64,000 nt of DNA from Amphiduros pacificus (GCA_949316495.1 OX439010.1:14113309-14177308); one strand, 5' to 3'; positions 11,300-23,990 are shown, counted from the first letter of the stretch. Notes: generated by a model not told the origin, from the letters alone. Translations and numbers: made by a program.

Positions 11300-11615
11300 T
11301 GTGGCAAATCCAATTTGGATGGCGGCAACACTGCCTTTTGCCACCACTCTCCAAATTGAAAAATAAACCCAGTTTGTGGACTAACTGTATAGAGGAAGGT
11401 CGTTTCAATGGGTCTCGTCTGGACTCGTGGAAATAACATCCATTTTGCGGCCGGGCTGACATTGTGTCTGAAATGACCTGACCTCACAGTCTAAACTTGA
11501 TAAAGCAAAACACATCACCTGCGTCCAGCAGCGCCAATCCCGCACCAAAACCTTCCCAGAATGCATCGCTCATACCCCACAATGCATCACTAGTCCCCAC
11601 AATGCACCGCGGCTC
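11300..11615. promoter_or_regulatory. Promoter-like cluster: three ZNF143-like sites and a YY1-like site
   Basis: Three near-copies of a ZNF143/Staf-type motif stand about 20 bp apart: TTCCCAGAATGCATCG (11553), CCCCACAATGCATCA (11575) and CCCCACAATGCACCGCG (11595). The third matches the vertebrate form (CCCAGAATGCACNGCG) closely. A YY1-type ATGGCGGC lies at 11319, and CCAAT is nearby at 11535. The block is less AT-rich than its surroundings. In vertebrates both motifs mark core promoters; carrying this over to a mollusc is inference. A 15-codon frame starts at the ATG of ATGGCGGC (11319) and ends by 11366, with no splice donor, so no gene is called. Confidence 0.35.
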
Positions 11616-13952
11616 ATCCTTCTTCATCAGAACCTCGTTCATCTGGCCAATATGACAACATTTCTCCAATTCTGGGGGACAACTGTCCAGAAACATCGTC
11701 TGTCCTATCCACTAGCGTCCCTTATTTTCTTTTGAGTCACTTTCATCATCCGGGTGTTTTCTCAGTCTAATATCATAGCAGCCATGGAAATAGCCTATTT
11801 CCTCTAGATCCAATCCAAATATTGTATTATCAAGTCAGTGGCATTTTCTTCCCCATACATTTTTTCCTTTTTTGATCTTGTAGTTCATATCAGCATTACC
11901 CAGCCACAACAAAGGAATCCTGACTGCCAGACTGTCACACAACGCTGATATACAGTGCAGAAGCTAGTCCAGTGTCACCGCACCTCAACAGATAACAGTT
12001 ATATTCTTTAAGGACATAATTTGTTACTTGGTGCCATTGTTCACTTAGTCTCAGAGAGGATAAACATCATTCCCATCACACAAACACAGACTATGAGCAA
12101 CTCTATCAACTTAAACAGCTATTTCTGTGAAGAGATGTGTTTTACGTTTATATCATATACACTTTTGAAAAATGAACCTTTGATCTATTAATGTAAATTT
12201 AAAACTTTTATGAAAAACTATATCGATAGGTTTATATTCTGGTGCATGTCTGAGTGATAAATTAAAACTTTCCACTTGCCTGAATGAATATACATGCATT
12301 TTTCACCACATGGCCCAGCCACATTTCCAGTGTCATTGTCATTCTATGACGCCATTTTTCACGGCTAATTAGATTTTTAATGTCTCATTTTCAGTCTCTG
12401 GAGGCAGTGAGAGTGGATAGGCAGATCAAAAACAAAACTGTGAAAATGAGATGACACACAAAAAGAAAAAAAACGGTTATTTTTCGATTATTTGATATAT
12501 AATAAAGTAATTATGTTCCTAATGGCTGATAATTTAATCAATAATACTTAACAACAGCAAAGAGGTTTGTCTTGTAATAGAAGAGGGCCTCAAAATTATC
12601 TTTATTATTGATGTGTAGTGAGAAAAAATATGGAACAAAATGTGGTAGAGGCGGACAAGCAGCATTGTCGCTCCCTCAAGTGTTCACAACACCTCCCCGG
12701 GCTGGGACATCCACACATGGGTGTGAAAAACATAAACACTGTGTGTGAAAACTCACAGTTGTGCAGCTAATCTGAAGTGTATTGATCAGACAGTAAATCT
12801 GTATGGAATTCCAGGCGGGATAACAGGGCAACGCTTCTGAACACGGTCATTGCTGATGCGTCAGTATATTATATGACAGCTTTCATTTTAATTTGTACTT
12901 TTAAATTTATTTAGAGATTTGTTGTCATTTAAAGTGTCTGAACAATTATTTTTTGCTTTTCCCCTAATTATCAACCAGAATCCTGAACGCATGCTGAGCA
13001 TATCACAGATTGTGAAATACAAATGTTAATTGAAGAAAATTCTTAAATTCTATATTGACATATTGTTCTCAGTTTAACGACACGTTTTTATATACCTTGA
13101 TTTATATAAATTAAACAGGAGTAATCTGTTTAGAATGTGTATTTTTGCATGCTGATAGATTGTAGTTTGTGTATAGAGTGTCATGGTGTGCGGTGTTGGA
13201 GTGTTTCAGGCCTGTGGCTCATCTCGGTGGCAGCTTTTCCCTGCTTTTATACACTCACAGAAGCCTTGCATGTTCTTGTGTACAAATGGGGCAGTAAAAT
13301 ACTACTTTAAGTCAAAACCAGCATTCAAACCCGATGTGCAGTCTGATCTGCTTTGCTCTCCTAAATCACATATATTGCCTTGGCTCAACAGACATTAGGC
13401 TGTACAATGTCCAATCTAGGACAGGCTTAACGGTCATTATTATGCCGTATTTTCCCCCAACCGATTCGAAGTTGAAAGCACGATATGACTCTGATAAAAG
13501 TACTTTTACCAATTAAATACAATTAGTTGACATACTTGTCAAGGGGCCCAATGGCGGAATTATGTTGTTCAGGATCTAGTTGGGGCACATACATTCAAGT
13601 ATAGATCATTGTTATATCGCTGAAAGTGTTCATCCCCAATACTGGCTGGCGACCTGATTAAATCCCTCTTAGCGGGGTGTGCTATCTCATGGGAAAAACA
13701 GGTCATGTCCTTGCTCTGCTCGCTTGATATTCTTCGGAAACCCAAAGTGTATTTAAATGTGTATACCTTATTCTAGCTTAGTGGTGCTTCATCTATCTGA
13801 CCCTTCACAGTTTATTCGTTCACATGAGTTTGTCGTCTTCATATTTGTATGTTTGCACATGCCAGATTCTCAGTCAACATATGAATACAAGGACCGCTGG
13901 CTAAATCAGAGCTTCAGAAAAATAAAATATGTCTTCATTTTTAGCAATCAAT
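11616..13952. other. Non-coding stretch, nothing recognised
   Basis: Mostly AT-rich with mixed patches around 12.6-12.8 kb. Open frames of 60-70 codons at 13183-13516 match nothing I know. No repeats or RNA genes were seen. Confidence 0.55.
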
Positions 13953-14042
13953 TCAACATTAACAAGCTTTTCAATATTACAAAGTTATTCAATATTACAA
14001 ATCTGTTCAATATGACAAATCCATTCAATATTAAAAAAATCT
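13953..14042. repeat. 18-bp minisatellite, 5 units
   Basis: The unit TCAATATTACAAAGTTAT repeats five times with changes at the 3' third. 18 is a multiple of three, which produces a spurious periodic frame (FNI-K/T/N-LFNIT). Confidence 0.88.
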
Positions 14043-14084
14043 ATTAATTATTAAACATGATAGTTGATACATTGCTCTCTTTAA

Positions 14085-14340
14085 ACCCTCAATTTGTACA
14101 CGTATGTCTGCAATATTACAACCCTTGTTAGCCTCTCAAATAGCATGTATGTGATGTCACCACCCTTTTAGCCCCTCAATTTGTATGTATGTAATGCCAC
14201 CACCCCTTTCAGTCCCTCAATTTGTATGGATAAAATGTCACCACCCTTTTAATCACCCCTATCTGTATGTATGCAATACCGCTTACTTGGAATCCCCTCA
14301 ATATCATGCGAATGCAATTCCGTCACCCCCTTTCAGCCCC
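14085..14340. repeat. Degenerate repeat of about 56 bp, 4-5 units
   Basis: CCCCTCAATTTGTATGTATG followed by TAATG(T/C)CACCACCCTTT recurs every 55-60 bp with many changes. The plus strand is strongly pyrimidine-rich and this bias continues to about 14.75 kb. Confidence 0.7.
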
Positions 14341-17300
14341 TCAGTGATGTGTGACTAAATATCTATACTCTCTCCCTTCCATCCCCAAATATTGTGTGAC
14401 TTGAGTCCCGTGTCTGCTCCCCTGCCTCATCAAGATTTCATGTGACGTTTGTGTGTGAATTGCCACAATCTCGGCCTCATTAGAGGCCCTACCAACACTC
14501 AACGCCCCAACCACTCAGCAAATCTCATTTTGTCAATGTGATCCACTACCGAGGTCTTCCCATTCTGCTGACTCTCCACGCTTCTTGTCTGGCCTTTATG
14601 CAATTATTGTCTTAGATATCCTGCAAATCACAAGCTGGCGCAGACATGTGCAGTCTCACCATATCCTCTGAAGCCGGCTCAACTCTGCCCTGGTGTATTC
14701 TATAGTTGCTACTGTCCCGCCTTAGTGACAGATCTTTACCTGCCCCTCACAAATAGTGGCTGTATTAATTATTATACAAACATGCATTCATGTCACGTGA
14801 CCTGCTTTAGGATATCTTACTTTCGTATATTATAACGTTGTTATAATGTGCACATTGTTTTAGATTTAGACTGGGTCGGGTGAGTGTCATTTCTTCAGCA
14901 TAGACCAATACCGTTGTTTAATTTTTGTGTCAAAATGTCTGTTTGTGACGCTTGATTTAAAATTCATTTAAGACTTTATTTACATTGAAAAGCAACACAC
15001 AAGTCATACAAATAATCCAACAGACATTTCCAGTAATTGTTTTATTTATCAAAAGATTGAACACTATTTCTTTTGCAATCAATTGAATGATAAAATTTGT
15101 CCACAATGGATTCTGTCAATTTGGCTTCAGATAATGTAGATTTAGCCAATGTTACACTTATTAGAAATACCACTAAAGGCCATATGGTGAGAATGGGAGA
15201 CCTCATTATTGAGAGATAACATTATCCTGGACATGGATTATGTAGTCATTGTATTAGCTATGGATTAGTAGCTGATCATCCTGGAAGATAATCCCTGTTG
15301 TGTGTCTGCATTGCCATGGTTACCTAACCCTCTGTAGCATGGTGGGACAGTCTGAATAGGACACAGCCCTCAACGCTCACAGAATCAAGCCCACGTGTAC
15401 TCGAGACAAAGATGGAAGAAATAAAACTCTATATGAACAATAATATGAATAAAACCACAGGAAACCCTTTCTACAATTTAATATTCGAGATAGTGTTACA
15501 TCATTTTGGGGTTGATTTTCAGGTTTCCTCAACCAGTTTGGTTCTTATTAACCCGAGATTAAGTAAATGGTTATTTGGAATCACAATTATGATTTCATAT
15601 GTTGGGTTAAACCTTTCCATTTCCCAACCTACCTGAATGAATGGCTCTTCATTAACAGCTATAGCGATAAAAAAAAAAGTGTGTTCTCCTTGAGTGACAT
15701 AGTCATTTGGTTCAATGTAATTTTATAAAGACATGATCAAATTGAAATATAAATCCATTTGAAATATTTCCAATTATTTGAAACTCTATCTAAATGATAT
15801 CGCAGCTCACTTTCTAATTATGCTTGAAATTGAACTTGCATTTTGCATTGAGTACATGCCAATCAAAATGTTGGAAATATTATCTATGAGAAATATTCTG
15901 TCAGAGACACATTTTACCACTCAAAAATAGGTTTTGTTGGCAAAGGCAAAACCACTATCACCGAGATCCAACGTCTCGCTGAGGCTTTATCCTTGAATGG
16001 TAATATATTATCTAGGCACCTAGGGATAAACTGCTAGGAAAAATTATTTTCATACAATCATCTTCATCACTTTACAAAATATAATTTGCAACTATCCATA
16101 TATTAACTTAATCTGCAAATTACAAATCTTCTGCCTAGATGTTATCTTCTGTAAGAAACGTAATTTTCAAATTACATCTAGAAGATAGAAAACACAGTTG
16201 AGAGAAAATTATTTAAAAGTTTTGTTAAAAATAACATATTTTAAATCATATATGACAAGCCTTTGATGTAATCTTTAAATGTGATTAAGAATATCATCAT
16301 GGAGAAACCAGCGTCATATGTTTCTGGACTACTATAGGATTGATATCCATTTAAACATGCACATAGATGTGTGCATTATTTATAGGCTGTGTCCTCTACC
16401 CATGCAAGCAGCAGAGAGTGCCCCCTACCTACTCACTCAAAATAAATAGCCTTTAAAGTAGTGTTTTAAGTTATGAGAACATGGCATGAAGCACAATTAA
16501 GCCATGTATCTTCGCATAAAATATTTACTCTTTTATACAGGTTCCCCCTGAGTCAGGTTTTAAGGAATCACTATGCCATAGAACCAGTCGTGTGAGGTAA
16601 AACAATAAATTACCTTTTTATTATCCTTCCCCATTTACTGTTCAGGATAAGGGGTTTATTCAAAATGAATGTTGGGTTATAACAAATCTAAAGGTAATTT
16701 CGCTATTGCTGTTTTATTTTCATTATGCATCAGTAAGCAAACCAATTCAAACATTTGCAAATAATGCACAAATGGAAGTAGAATGCAATTCTCTTCATAA
16801 CATTATTCCTATAACAAAATGAGGACGAGGTATTTAAATTTTAAGCCAGACCCTGACAAAATGTAAAGCTCTTGTCTGGCCTGTTAGGGTCACCCCCCGC
16901 GAAGCCACAGTGTATAGCAGGCTATGGTAATAACGTAATGAAATATAGAAATAAAACTTGAAGCAAAACACCCGATAGTCATTCATCATGTCGGCCTCTG
17001 CCCGCTGTCAGCCATGCGTTTACAGGCCAGGCTGCCGTGTGTCTTCATCTGCTCCCTCAATTATGCTAATATCACAAAAATTACAAATACCAATTTCTGT
17101 AAAATGAATAGTTACAAAACAAGTTGAATCTTGCGCAATACATTAAGATAGATAACAAAATAAATATGTATGTAGAGGCTTGAAAGGGTAGTGCAATACG
17201 TGACAGTTAGAGTGTTGTATCCCATACTCTTCTTACATATTTCATACAGAACGGTTCAACGGTGAGCATCTACCACAAGTGTTATGTAATATATCACTCT

Positions 17301-17433
17301 AGTTAATGGCTTATTCTCCACCAGCCTAGACTGCTGTAGACAATAGCCACAGCAGCAGCTTAGTCACAGAAACGACTTTATACAGGTTTCTAGCGAATCT
17401 AATATCTACCTTTAATGCTTCTTTGATACCTTT
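14341..17433. other. Non-coding stretch with one CTCF-like site
   Basis: No gene was seen. A 74-codon frame at 15412-15636 is not recognisable. On the minus strand at 16417-16431 TAGGTAGGGGGCACT agrees with the vertebrate CTCF core at 12 of 15 positions by my count. Other sequence is AT-rich and apparently unique. Confidence 0.5.
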
Positions 17434-17671
17434 TTAAAATGTTTTTGTTTGCACTGATATGTCATTGGTAGAAACATAGTTTAAAGTGTTGCTTTTAACT
17501 GATATAACTAAGGGTTAAAGTTACCAATGAAAAGAATAATTCAATTTTTTTTCAACTTTTTGAAATGTTTTTGTTTGCACTGATATGTCATTGGTAGAAA
17601 CACAGTTTAAAGTGTTGCTTTTAATTGATATAACTAAGGGTTAAAGTTACCAATGAAAAGAATAATTCATT
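17434..17671. repeat. Tandem duplication of a 126-bp unit with inverted ends
   Basis: Two copies start with ATGTTTTTGTTTGCACTGAT at 17439 and 17565 and differ at a few positions. Inside each, TCATTGGTA near the left and TACCAATGA near the right form a perfect 9-bp inverted repeat about 65 bp apart, so each copy can fold into a hairpin. It could be a small MITE-like unit that was then duplicated, but no target-site duplication was identified. Confidence 0.85.
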
Positions 17672-17747
17672 TAAACATCACACCAAGCAGGCCAGAGAAA
17701 CACCCACCAATTATACAGATCTAACAACACATGTACATTTCAAAGTG

Positions 17748-17800
17748 GCTTCAAATAAAAGCTTAGAAGAAAGGCTTCAAATAAAGGCTTCAAATAGAAG
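17748..17800. repeat. Short tandem repeat of GGCTTCAAATAAA
   Basis: Three to four imperfect copies of (A/T)GGCTTCAAATA(A/G)A occur in about 50 bp. Confidence 0.65.
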
Positions 17801-17942
17801 TGCAGCTGACAAACAAACTTTTGAGTTACAGTGAGTGACAAATTCGATTATACACATTAAAATCAACTTTGATTCGTCGCGTGTATTTAAAGTTAAGATC
17901 AGACAAATTAATAAAGTACACGATTAATACTTCACTGCATGC

Positions 17943-17966
17943 CGCGCTAGTGGCGCTATGACGTCA
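17943..17966. promoter_or_regulatory. Perfect CRE next to a GTGGCGC motif
   Basis: TGACGTCA (17959-17966) is the full palindromic cAMP-response element bound by CREB/ATF proteins. It directly follows CGCGCTAGTGGCGCTA, which loosely resembles a CTCF site with one base missing. Function is inferred from motif identity only. Confidence 0.35.
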
Positions 17967-19147
17967 TCACAATAGAACCACTGCTCTTCTGTATTATAGT
18001 GCCCCATCACACCAGTCTAATCTTTATCATATCTCGTAATTACAACATGAGAGATTTCTTCTTACATTATTCAATATAATTTCCAATTTACATAGTCCAA
18101 ATCCACTGCCAAGTGAAGAGTTAGAAAAGGTTTGAGAAATGTTTCCGTTTTGGCCGGAAGCAGATCAGTGGCCTACATTTGATGGACGTTTTCAGTTCTC
18201 CGACGTGAAAGAGGTTCAATTCAAATCTCCCGCAAAAACATTAGTTTTAACAATTTAACTTTCATACCATAATTGCATTTTTTAAGATATACAAAAGAAA
18301 TATAAAGAACTAGATCTTTGTATAAGAACAGGGTTACTGACTTGGTACTGAAACTATATATTTGCAAATTGTTGTCAAGGTGTGTAGATGTAGAATAGAG
18401 TGGAACTACGCACCAGATGCCATTACAATAAAACATTAAAGGGCCAGACAATTGAACTATTACAGTCTACAAATATGAGTACATTACAAGCAAGTGGTGG
18501 AGCAGAAAGACACAACATGACAGGTACGATACAATAGGTAATGAGCCAGATCAATGCCTCAGATCGATCTGGGTACAAAAAGGTCATATTTACAGGCACT
18601 GATATGGGTAGGAACAATAACGTAGAAAATCTAAGAAAATCATCGGTGCAGACATAAAATATAACACACAGCATATGAACTGCAAGATCATTGATCAGGC
18701 TTAAAATGAGAACCATGACAGTAAAAGGGGTTAGTCGCAGGAACCGTGACACCTGAAGTGCTAAACAATGAAGCCATCCAATAATGTGGTTATTAATATG
18801 AACATTGAAGCAGAATTTAATGCCCACTATCTCCCCTTTCAGTAATGGGGCACTTAGGACCTAATGAACAACCATAAATTGAATGTGTTTTGAATTATAT
18901 GCCAGGCCTCGGTTCGGGTCCCGGGATGAACATTAGGTAGGGTATAAGATTGGGCATTTGCATTGAGGAGAACATGTCTACTTTACATGCAAGAAGTGAT
19001 AAGCTTGGGGGGAATTTGTGGCATGAAGGATGGGGAGAGACATCCAGCTCACAGAAACATGAGAGCATGTTCCGGTAGATGTAGGCAAAGTAATATTATC
19101 ATCGTGTGGAACACTTCCACACTTCAACATCAGCAATTATGTTTCAC
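17967..19147. other. Non-coding stretch
   Basis: A 134-codon minus-strand frame (18423-18827) is rich in hydrophobic residues but matches no family I know and has no supporting context. GGTTCGGGTCC at 18909-18919 resembles a pol III B box on the plus strand without a matching A box. Confidence 0.5.
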
Positions 19148-19562
19148 AGACAGATATGCTGACAACTCATTCCAGACAGATATGCTGACAAATAATCCCA
19201 GACAGATATGCTGACAACTCATTTCAGACAGATATGCTGACAACTAATTCCAGACAGATTTGCTGACAACTAATTCCAGACAGATTTGCTGACAACTAAT
19301 CCAAGACAGATTTGCTGACAACTCATTTCAGACAGATTTGCTGACAACCATTTCAGACAGATATGCTGACAACTCATTTCAGACAGATATACTGGAATAT
19401 AATTCCAGACAGATTTGCTGACAACTAATTCCAGACAGATTTGCTGACAACCATTTCAGACAGATATGCTGACAACTCATTTCAGACAGATATACTGGAA
19501 AATAATTCCAGACAGATAAGCTGACAAATAATTGCAGATTTGCTGACAAATAATTCCAGACA
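19148..19562. repeat. 26-bp minisatellite, about 16 units
   Basis: AGACAGATATGCTGACAACT followed by CATTCC/AATTCC/CATTTC repeats every 26 bp (19148, 19174, 19200). ATATGCT and ATTTGCT subtypes are intermixed. A block of several units (TTTGCTGACAACCATTTC...ATACTGGAA) occurs twice, near 19335 and 19440, indicating a local segment duplication. Confidence 0.92.
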
Positions 19563-20524
19563 AGGCGTGAATGGCATGATATATGATTTCGCTATTTATT
19601 TATATCGTATGAAAGTGCACATGAATTTTGTCTGCATTAAGCAATTAATTCAATCCCCAACTCATTTTTGAACATATATTTTGCATGGGATATTGAGATA
19701 AGATTATGGAAAAAGGCTATAGTTGAATAATTTTATCTGTGACTTTGACTTAAACACCGGCGTCGGACCAGAGTCTGGCAATATTGTGGAAATAGATTTT
19801 TCATCACACTAAATGCCAAGTTAGATAGAGTACTCAATATTTTCATGCAGAGTGAGTGATCAAGGGCCACGTGTTTTACCAAAAACAACAACTTTGACAC
19901 TAATAACTCAAGGCCTACAATCACTAATAGCTTCCCATGGTAAAATTCTCCAAACGCACCGGAAGTGAAACATGCAATACCACAATCCATCACCAACTGT
20001 CAATCATGACGTAATGCAGGCTACACACAATCTGTAAACAACGTTGAGTTTCCAAAATATGGCGTTAAATTACCTAAAACTACAATTCAGATATAGATAT
20101 TCAAAATATTGATAACAGTTTTCTCATGAATTTGTGCAGAGGTGATGCGATATGATTCCAGTGTGCCTGGGTTTTTAGTGTGCTTGTATCAATTTGGGCG
20201 ATGGATTTTTGTTGTTGTTGTCAAGATCAGCCGGCAAGACAGGAAACCATAAGGAAACAAGGGGATTTGTTTGGCCAGCATTGACCGATTTTTAGATGTT
20301 GCAAGGCTCCCCTAAATCTATTTCTGACCTGACAAAAACTCTACTGAATGTACCCGCCACGTGTCATATAATCGTAGGGTAGCTGCCCGATGTTCTTAAA
20401 ACATTCATGAAATCTCAGAGGTCACAGGCAATTTTACAGAGGTTTGGGGTATGCTCTCCACGAAACTGTGATACAAACAAGCTATCTCACTAAATCAACC
20501 AAAATACACTGACCATGGTTATTG
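19563..20524. other. Non-coding stretch, nothing recognised
   Basis: An 87-codon minus frame at 19733-19996 is not recognisable. No repeat structure was seen. Confidence 0.55.
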
Positions 20525-20935
20525 TGTTTTGCTGAAAGTGCTAAGTACTGACTGTACTCTTTTGACCACCAGGTGGTCACATGTATACAATCATGTGACC
20601 TCTTTTGGGGTCTGTAAGGGTTTAGGCCTGTACCAATGGACAGACATTAATGGACAAACAGGCTGACAAACAATCTGAAGGTGCCCCATAGTTAGCAAAC
20701 TTTACTAAGCAGTTGTTTGCACTAGATCACTGGCCAGTCAGATAAAGTTTGTTGACAAAGTGTCCAGTGGATGATTTGGATTTAGGCCTGTACTACTTTC
20801 AAATGGCACAGAAGTTTATGTAGGGGAAATATGATGGGTAATAACATCCGATCGCATAGTTTGGGGTATAAACATTTATATTATGCAAGGAAACCTCATT
20901 TCGAAAGCTTTAAACTGTACATTGTCCAGAGGATA
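20525..20935 (-). repeat. Dispersed repeat family, copy 2 (reverse)
   Basis: Read on the minus strand, this aligns with 6.50-6.70 kb and, over more of its length, with 50.26-50.67 kb. Shared landmarks are ATGTTTATACCCCAAACT, TTATTACCCATCATATTT, TTGTCAACAAACTTT, CTTAGTAAAGTTTGCTAA, CAGGCCTAAACCCTTACAGA and GGTCACAT. Near its 3' end on that strand is a perfect 17-bp palindrome TGACCACCAGGTGGTCA (20573-20589). There are no reading frames of note. The copies differ by many substitutions, so the family is old. Confidence 0.7.
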
Positions 20936-23113
20936 TTCGGTGGTGACCGGAAGTTGTCGGCCGAGGGCTAGCTTGATGCAGGCTGCGCGATGCTCACATT
21001 TCACGTGACCAGCGAATGTCTATCAGACATTATCCAATATACTGATACTGATAATTTATGGCCAGTTTGTGTATTTTTGGCAATAAACTTTGCAGAAGAT
21101 TTACTTAAGGTGTCAATATTTGAAGTGGAATCTCCACCATCAGTGCTCACAAGCTGTACAGTTCTCAGATTTACTTTTCACATGATAAGGCATATATTGC
21201 CAAAATATGAACAGCTGTCGCTTTTAATATTCTACATGAAAAGAATTTATATCATGCCAAATATATGTAATTTGCATCTTCACCACTCAGTATTTTTTTA
21301 TTTTGAAAATTAAAACCTAAAGTTTTGCGATAAGGTTTTCAATATTGCCAAAGTCTCTTGTTAGTTTCACTTTTCTTTGGCAATTTCTACATAAAAAACC
21401 CTCTTTGACAGTTTTGGTGCTGCATTGGTCATGGGTTGTAGAGTTTCCATGGTAACCTTACCATGTAGTGAGGGGCTTTGATGGTGACCTATTGAAACTG
21501 CTTCATTTTGAATGACGTTGAATCACACGGGCAGGCTGGCAGGTTGAGAGGGCAGCTTGCACAGATGCAGGTGCGACCAGTATAGTCCGTATCCCGTCTA
21601 GGAGCGACCAGTATAGTCAACATCCCGTCCATCTTCTCACTTTCTAATCTCCATAATATTCCTCCGCCTTATCGAACTATTTTCTTTCTTCTTTCTTAAG
21701 TATTTTAAACTCTTTCATCTCTTATCTATTTTTGCAGCTTTTTTTCAGCATACTGAAAGAATTTCAGTATCTCCTCTTGGCAGAGTTGAATGCGAACTTA
21801 AAATTTAGAATGACCTTTTGATTGCATTCCTAATGCTAAATATAGATATTTTCATTTTTTTATAGTCCCCAAATCGTTGTAAGCGAGGCTATGTCTTAAC
21901 CACAGGCAAGAGCGGTATTGGATCTCATTATCTAATATGTATGAGCCAAACCACAGATGAGATTTTAACAGCAGAGTTAATGCATTGATAACCATCGATA
22001 TTTCTGGGTGTCGTCTGAGATGAAAGTTTTCTGAAACAATACTTAAAATTATAATTGCATAAACTTAAATCTGAAAGGATAATGTAAAGGTGGTAGCGTA
22101 GCTTAATGTAAAAGGGCACCTCATGTAAAATATATGTTTAATTGTATGGGTAGTCAGGGTTTAATTACGTATATAATTCAGTAATTGATAAGTCATTCAA
22201 ATAAATAAACGTTTACATGCAACGAGTCACAATAAGGAATAACACAAAAATGGGATTTCGCAAAATGCTTGGAGCTTTAGTTTAGTACTCAGGTGTTTTG
22301 TGTAAAAATGATATTAGCAAAATGTCCAATTTCCTCACCACGAAAGCATGAAGAAGAGAAGAATGTCAAAAATGTTTTGCTGAAATATCTGTCTAAGTCA
22401 GGTTATGACTATAAGAATGCCTGACAGTAATTTGGTTTAGCCTTCTCTCTGGTTGTGATGCTAACTGAGTTATAATCAGATTTCACTTGCTATGTGTCAG
22501 TTTGATAGACGTGGCAATGGTGGCAAGGGAAGAAGGAATGGACAGACACCTTACAAATGAGCACCCAGGAAGTATGTTTTGTGTACAAATAAGTAAAAAG
22601 GAAACCTGCAGAGATATATCATGCAGACTCGCAGATGAATTAGATGTGTTACATGTGACATGTAGAAAGACGAACAGACAGACGGAAATGACAAAGATGG
22701 ATCGAGAGATGAGAACAGTTGATGGATGAAGGAATAAAAAAGCAGTTGACAAATTTATGGCCTGGAAGGCACAGGCCCACAATGTTGAAATAATCTTAAG
22801 GCGTCCTGACATTGTTACACAAATGTGATTCCAGAGTTCTTCAATGCACATATGGGAATTCTTCTTTCCACTCATCACGAAAAATCTGATAATTTCATTA
22901 TTAAAACAGATTGGCACTTTTTTGTGGATGACAAATATCCTGGTTTGAAATGATGAGATATTAAAGCTGTGGGATTTGCCTCGTTGGTCATGTTTTATGG
23001 TTTATCATGTGTTAGCCAGGTGATAATTATTGGCATAAAATTGCTAAATTCGATGGTATTCCATCGTGATCACTAGAATGACAGATAATTGCCACTTCCC
23101 AATGGGTGTTATG
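20936..23113. other. Non-coding stretch with a small doublet
   Basis: A 29-30 bp doublet GCGACCAGTATAGTC...ATCCCGTC lies at 21573-21631. Frames of 107 codons (20990-21313, plus) and 144 codons (22483-22917, minus) match nothing I recognise. A T-rich tract ending in CAG at 21745 precedes a 20-codon open stretch, too weak to call as an exon. Confidence 0.5.
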
Positions 23114-23990
23114 TATAGGTTGGTGACATATGAGTAGGTGACATATGAGTGGGTGACATATGGGTGGGTGGCATATGGGTGGGTGGCATATGGGTGGGTG
23201 GCATATGAGTGTGTGACATATGAGTGGGTGACATATGAGTGGGCGACATATGAGTGGGTGACATATGAGTGAGTGACATATGAGTGGGTGACATATGAGT
23301 GAGTGACATATGAGTGGGTGACATATGAGTGGGTGACATATGAGTGGGTGAGTTATGAGTAGATGACATATGAGTGGGTGACATATGAGTGGGTGACATA
23401 TGAGTGGGTGACATATGAGTGGGTGACATATGAGTGGGTGACATATGAGTGAGTGACATATGAGTGTGTGACATATGAGTGGGTGACATATGAGTGGGTG
23501 ACATATGAGTGGGTGACATATGAGTGGGTGACATATGAGTGGGTGACATATGAGTGGGTGACATATGAGTGAGTGACATATGAGTGTGTGACATATGAGT
23601 GGGTGACATATGAGTGGGTGACATATGAGTGAGTGACATATGAGTGTGTGACATATGAGTGGGTGACATATGAGTGGGTGACATATGAGTGGGTGACATA
23701 TGAGTGAGTGACATATGAGTGGGTGACATATGGGTGGGTGACATATGGATGGGTGAGTTATGAGTAGATGACATATGAGTGGGTGACATATGAGTGGATA
23801 ACATATGAATGGGTGGCAAATGAGTGGGTGACATATGGGTGGGTTACATATGAGTGAGCGATATATGAGTGGATGGCATATGAGTGAGTGACATATGAGT
23901 GGGTGACATATGGGTGGGTGACATATGGGTGGGTGACATATGAGTGGGTGATATACTATTGGGTGATATATTAGTGGCATATCTTTGAGT
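23114..23990. repeat. 15-bp minisatellite, about 58 units, CATATG in almost every unit
   Basis: The unit GTGACATATGAGTGG repeats in exact 15-bp register. Variants (GAGTG, GTGTG, TGGGTGG, GAGTTATGAGTAGAT) are shared between distant units: the AGTTATGAGTAGATGACATA block recurs 405 bp apart (23351 and 23756, exactly 27 units), showing amplification of multi-unit blocks. Each unit holds the E-box-type palindrome CATATG. As 15 is a multiple of three, the minus strand has open frames of 330 and 241 codons (CHPLI and THMSP pentapeptides); these are artefacts. Confidence 0.96.

Noticed and set aside
18423-18827. 134-codon hydrophobic minus frame, considered as a membrane protein
   Set aside because: No recognisable family or motif order, no context, and a length compatible with chance in 64 kb.
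18905-18925. tRNA or SINE B box (GGTTCGGGTCC)
   Set aside because: No matching A box 30-60 bases upstream.
21742-21806. Short exon after a T-rich CAG acceptor
   Set aside because: Only about 20 open codons, no donor or polyadenylation signal, and a competing self-complementary sequence.
22483-22917. 144-codon minus frame and antisense 80-codon plus frame
   Set aside because: No family recognised on either strand, and no splice sites or polyadenylation signal tied to them.
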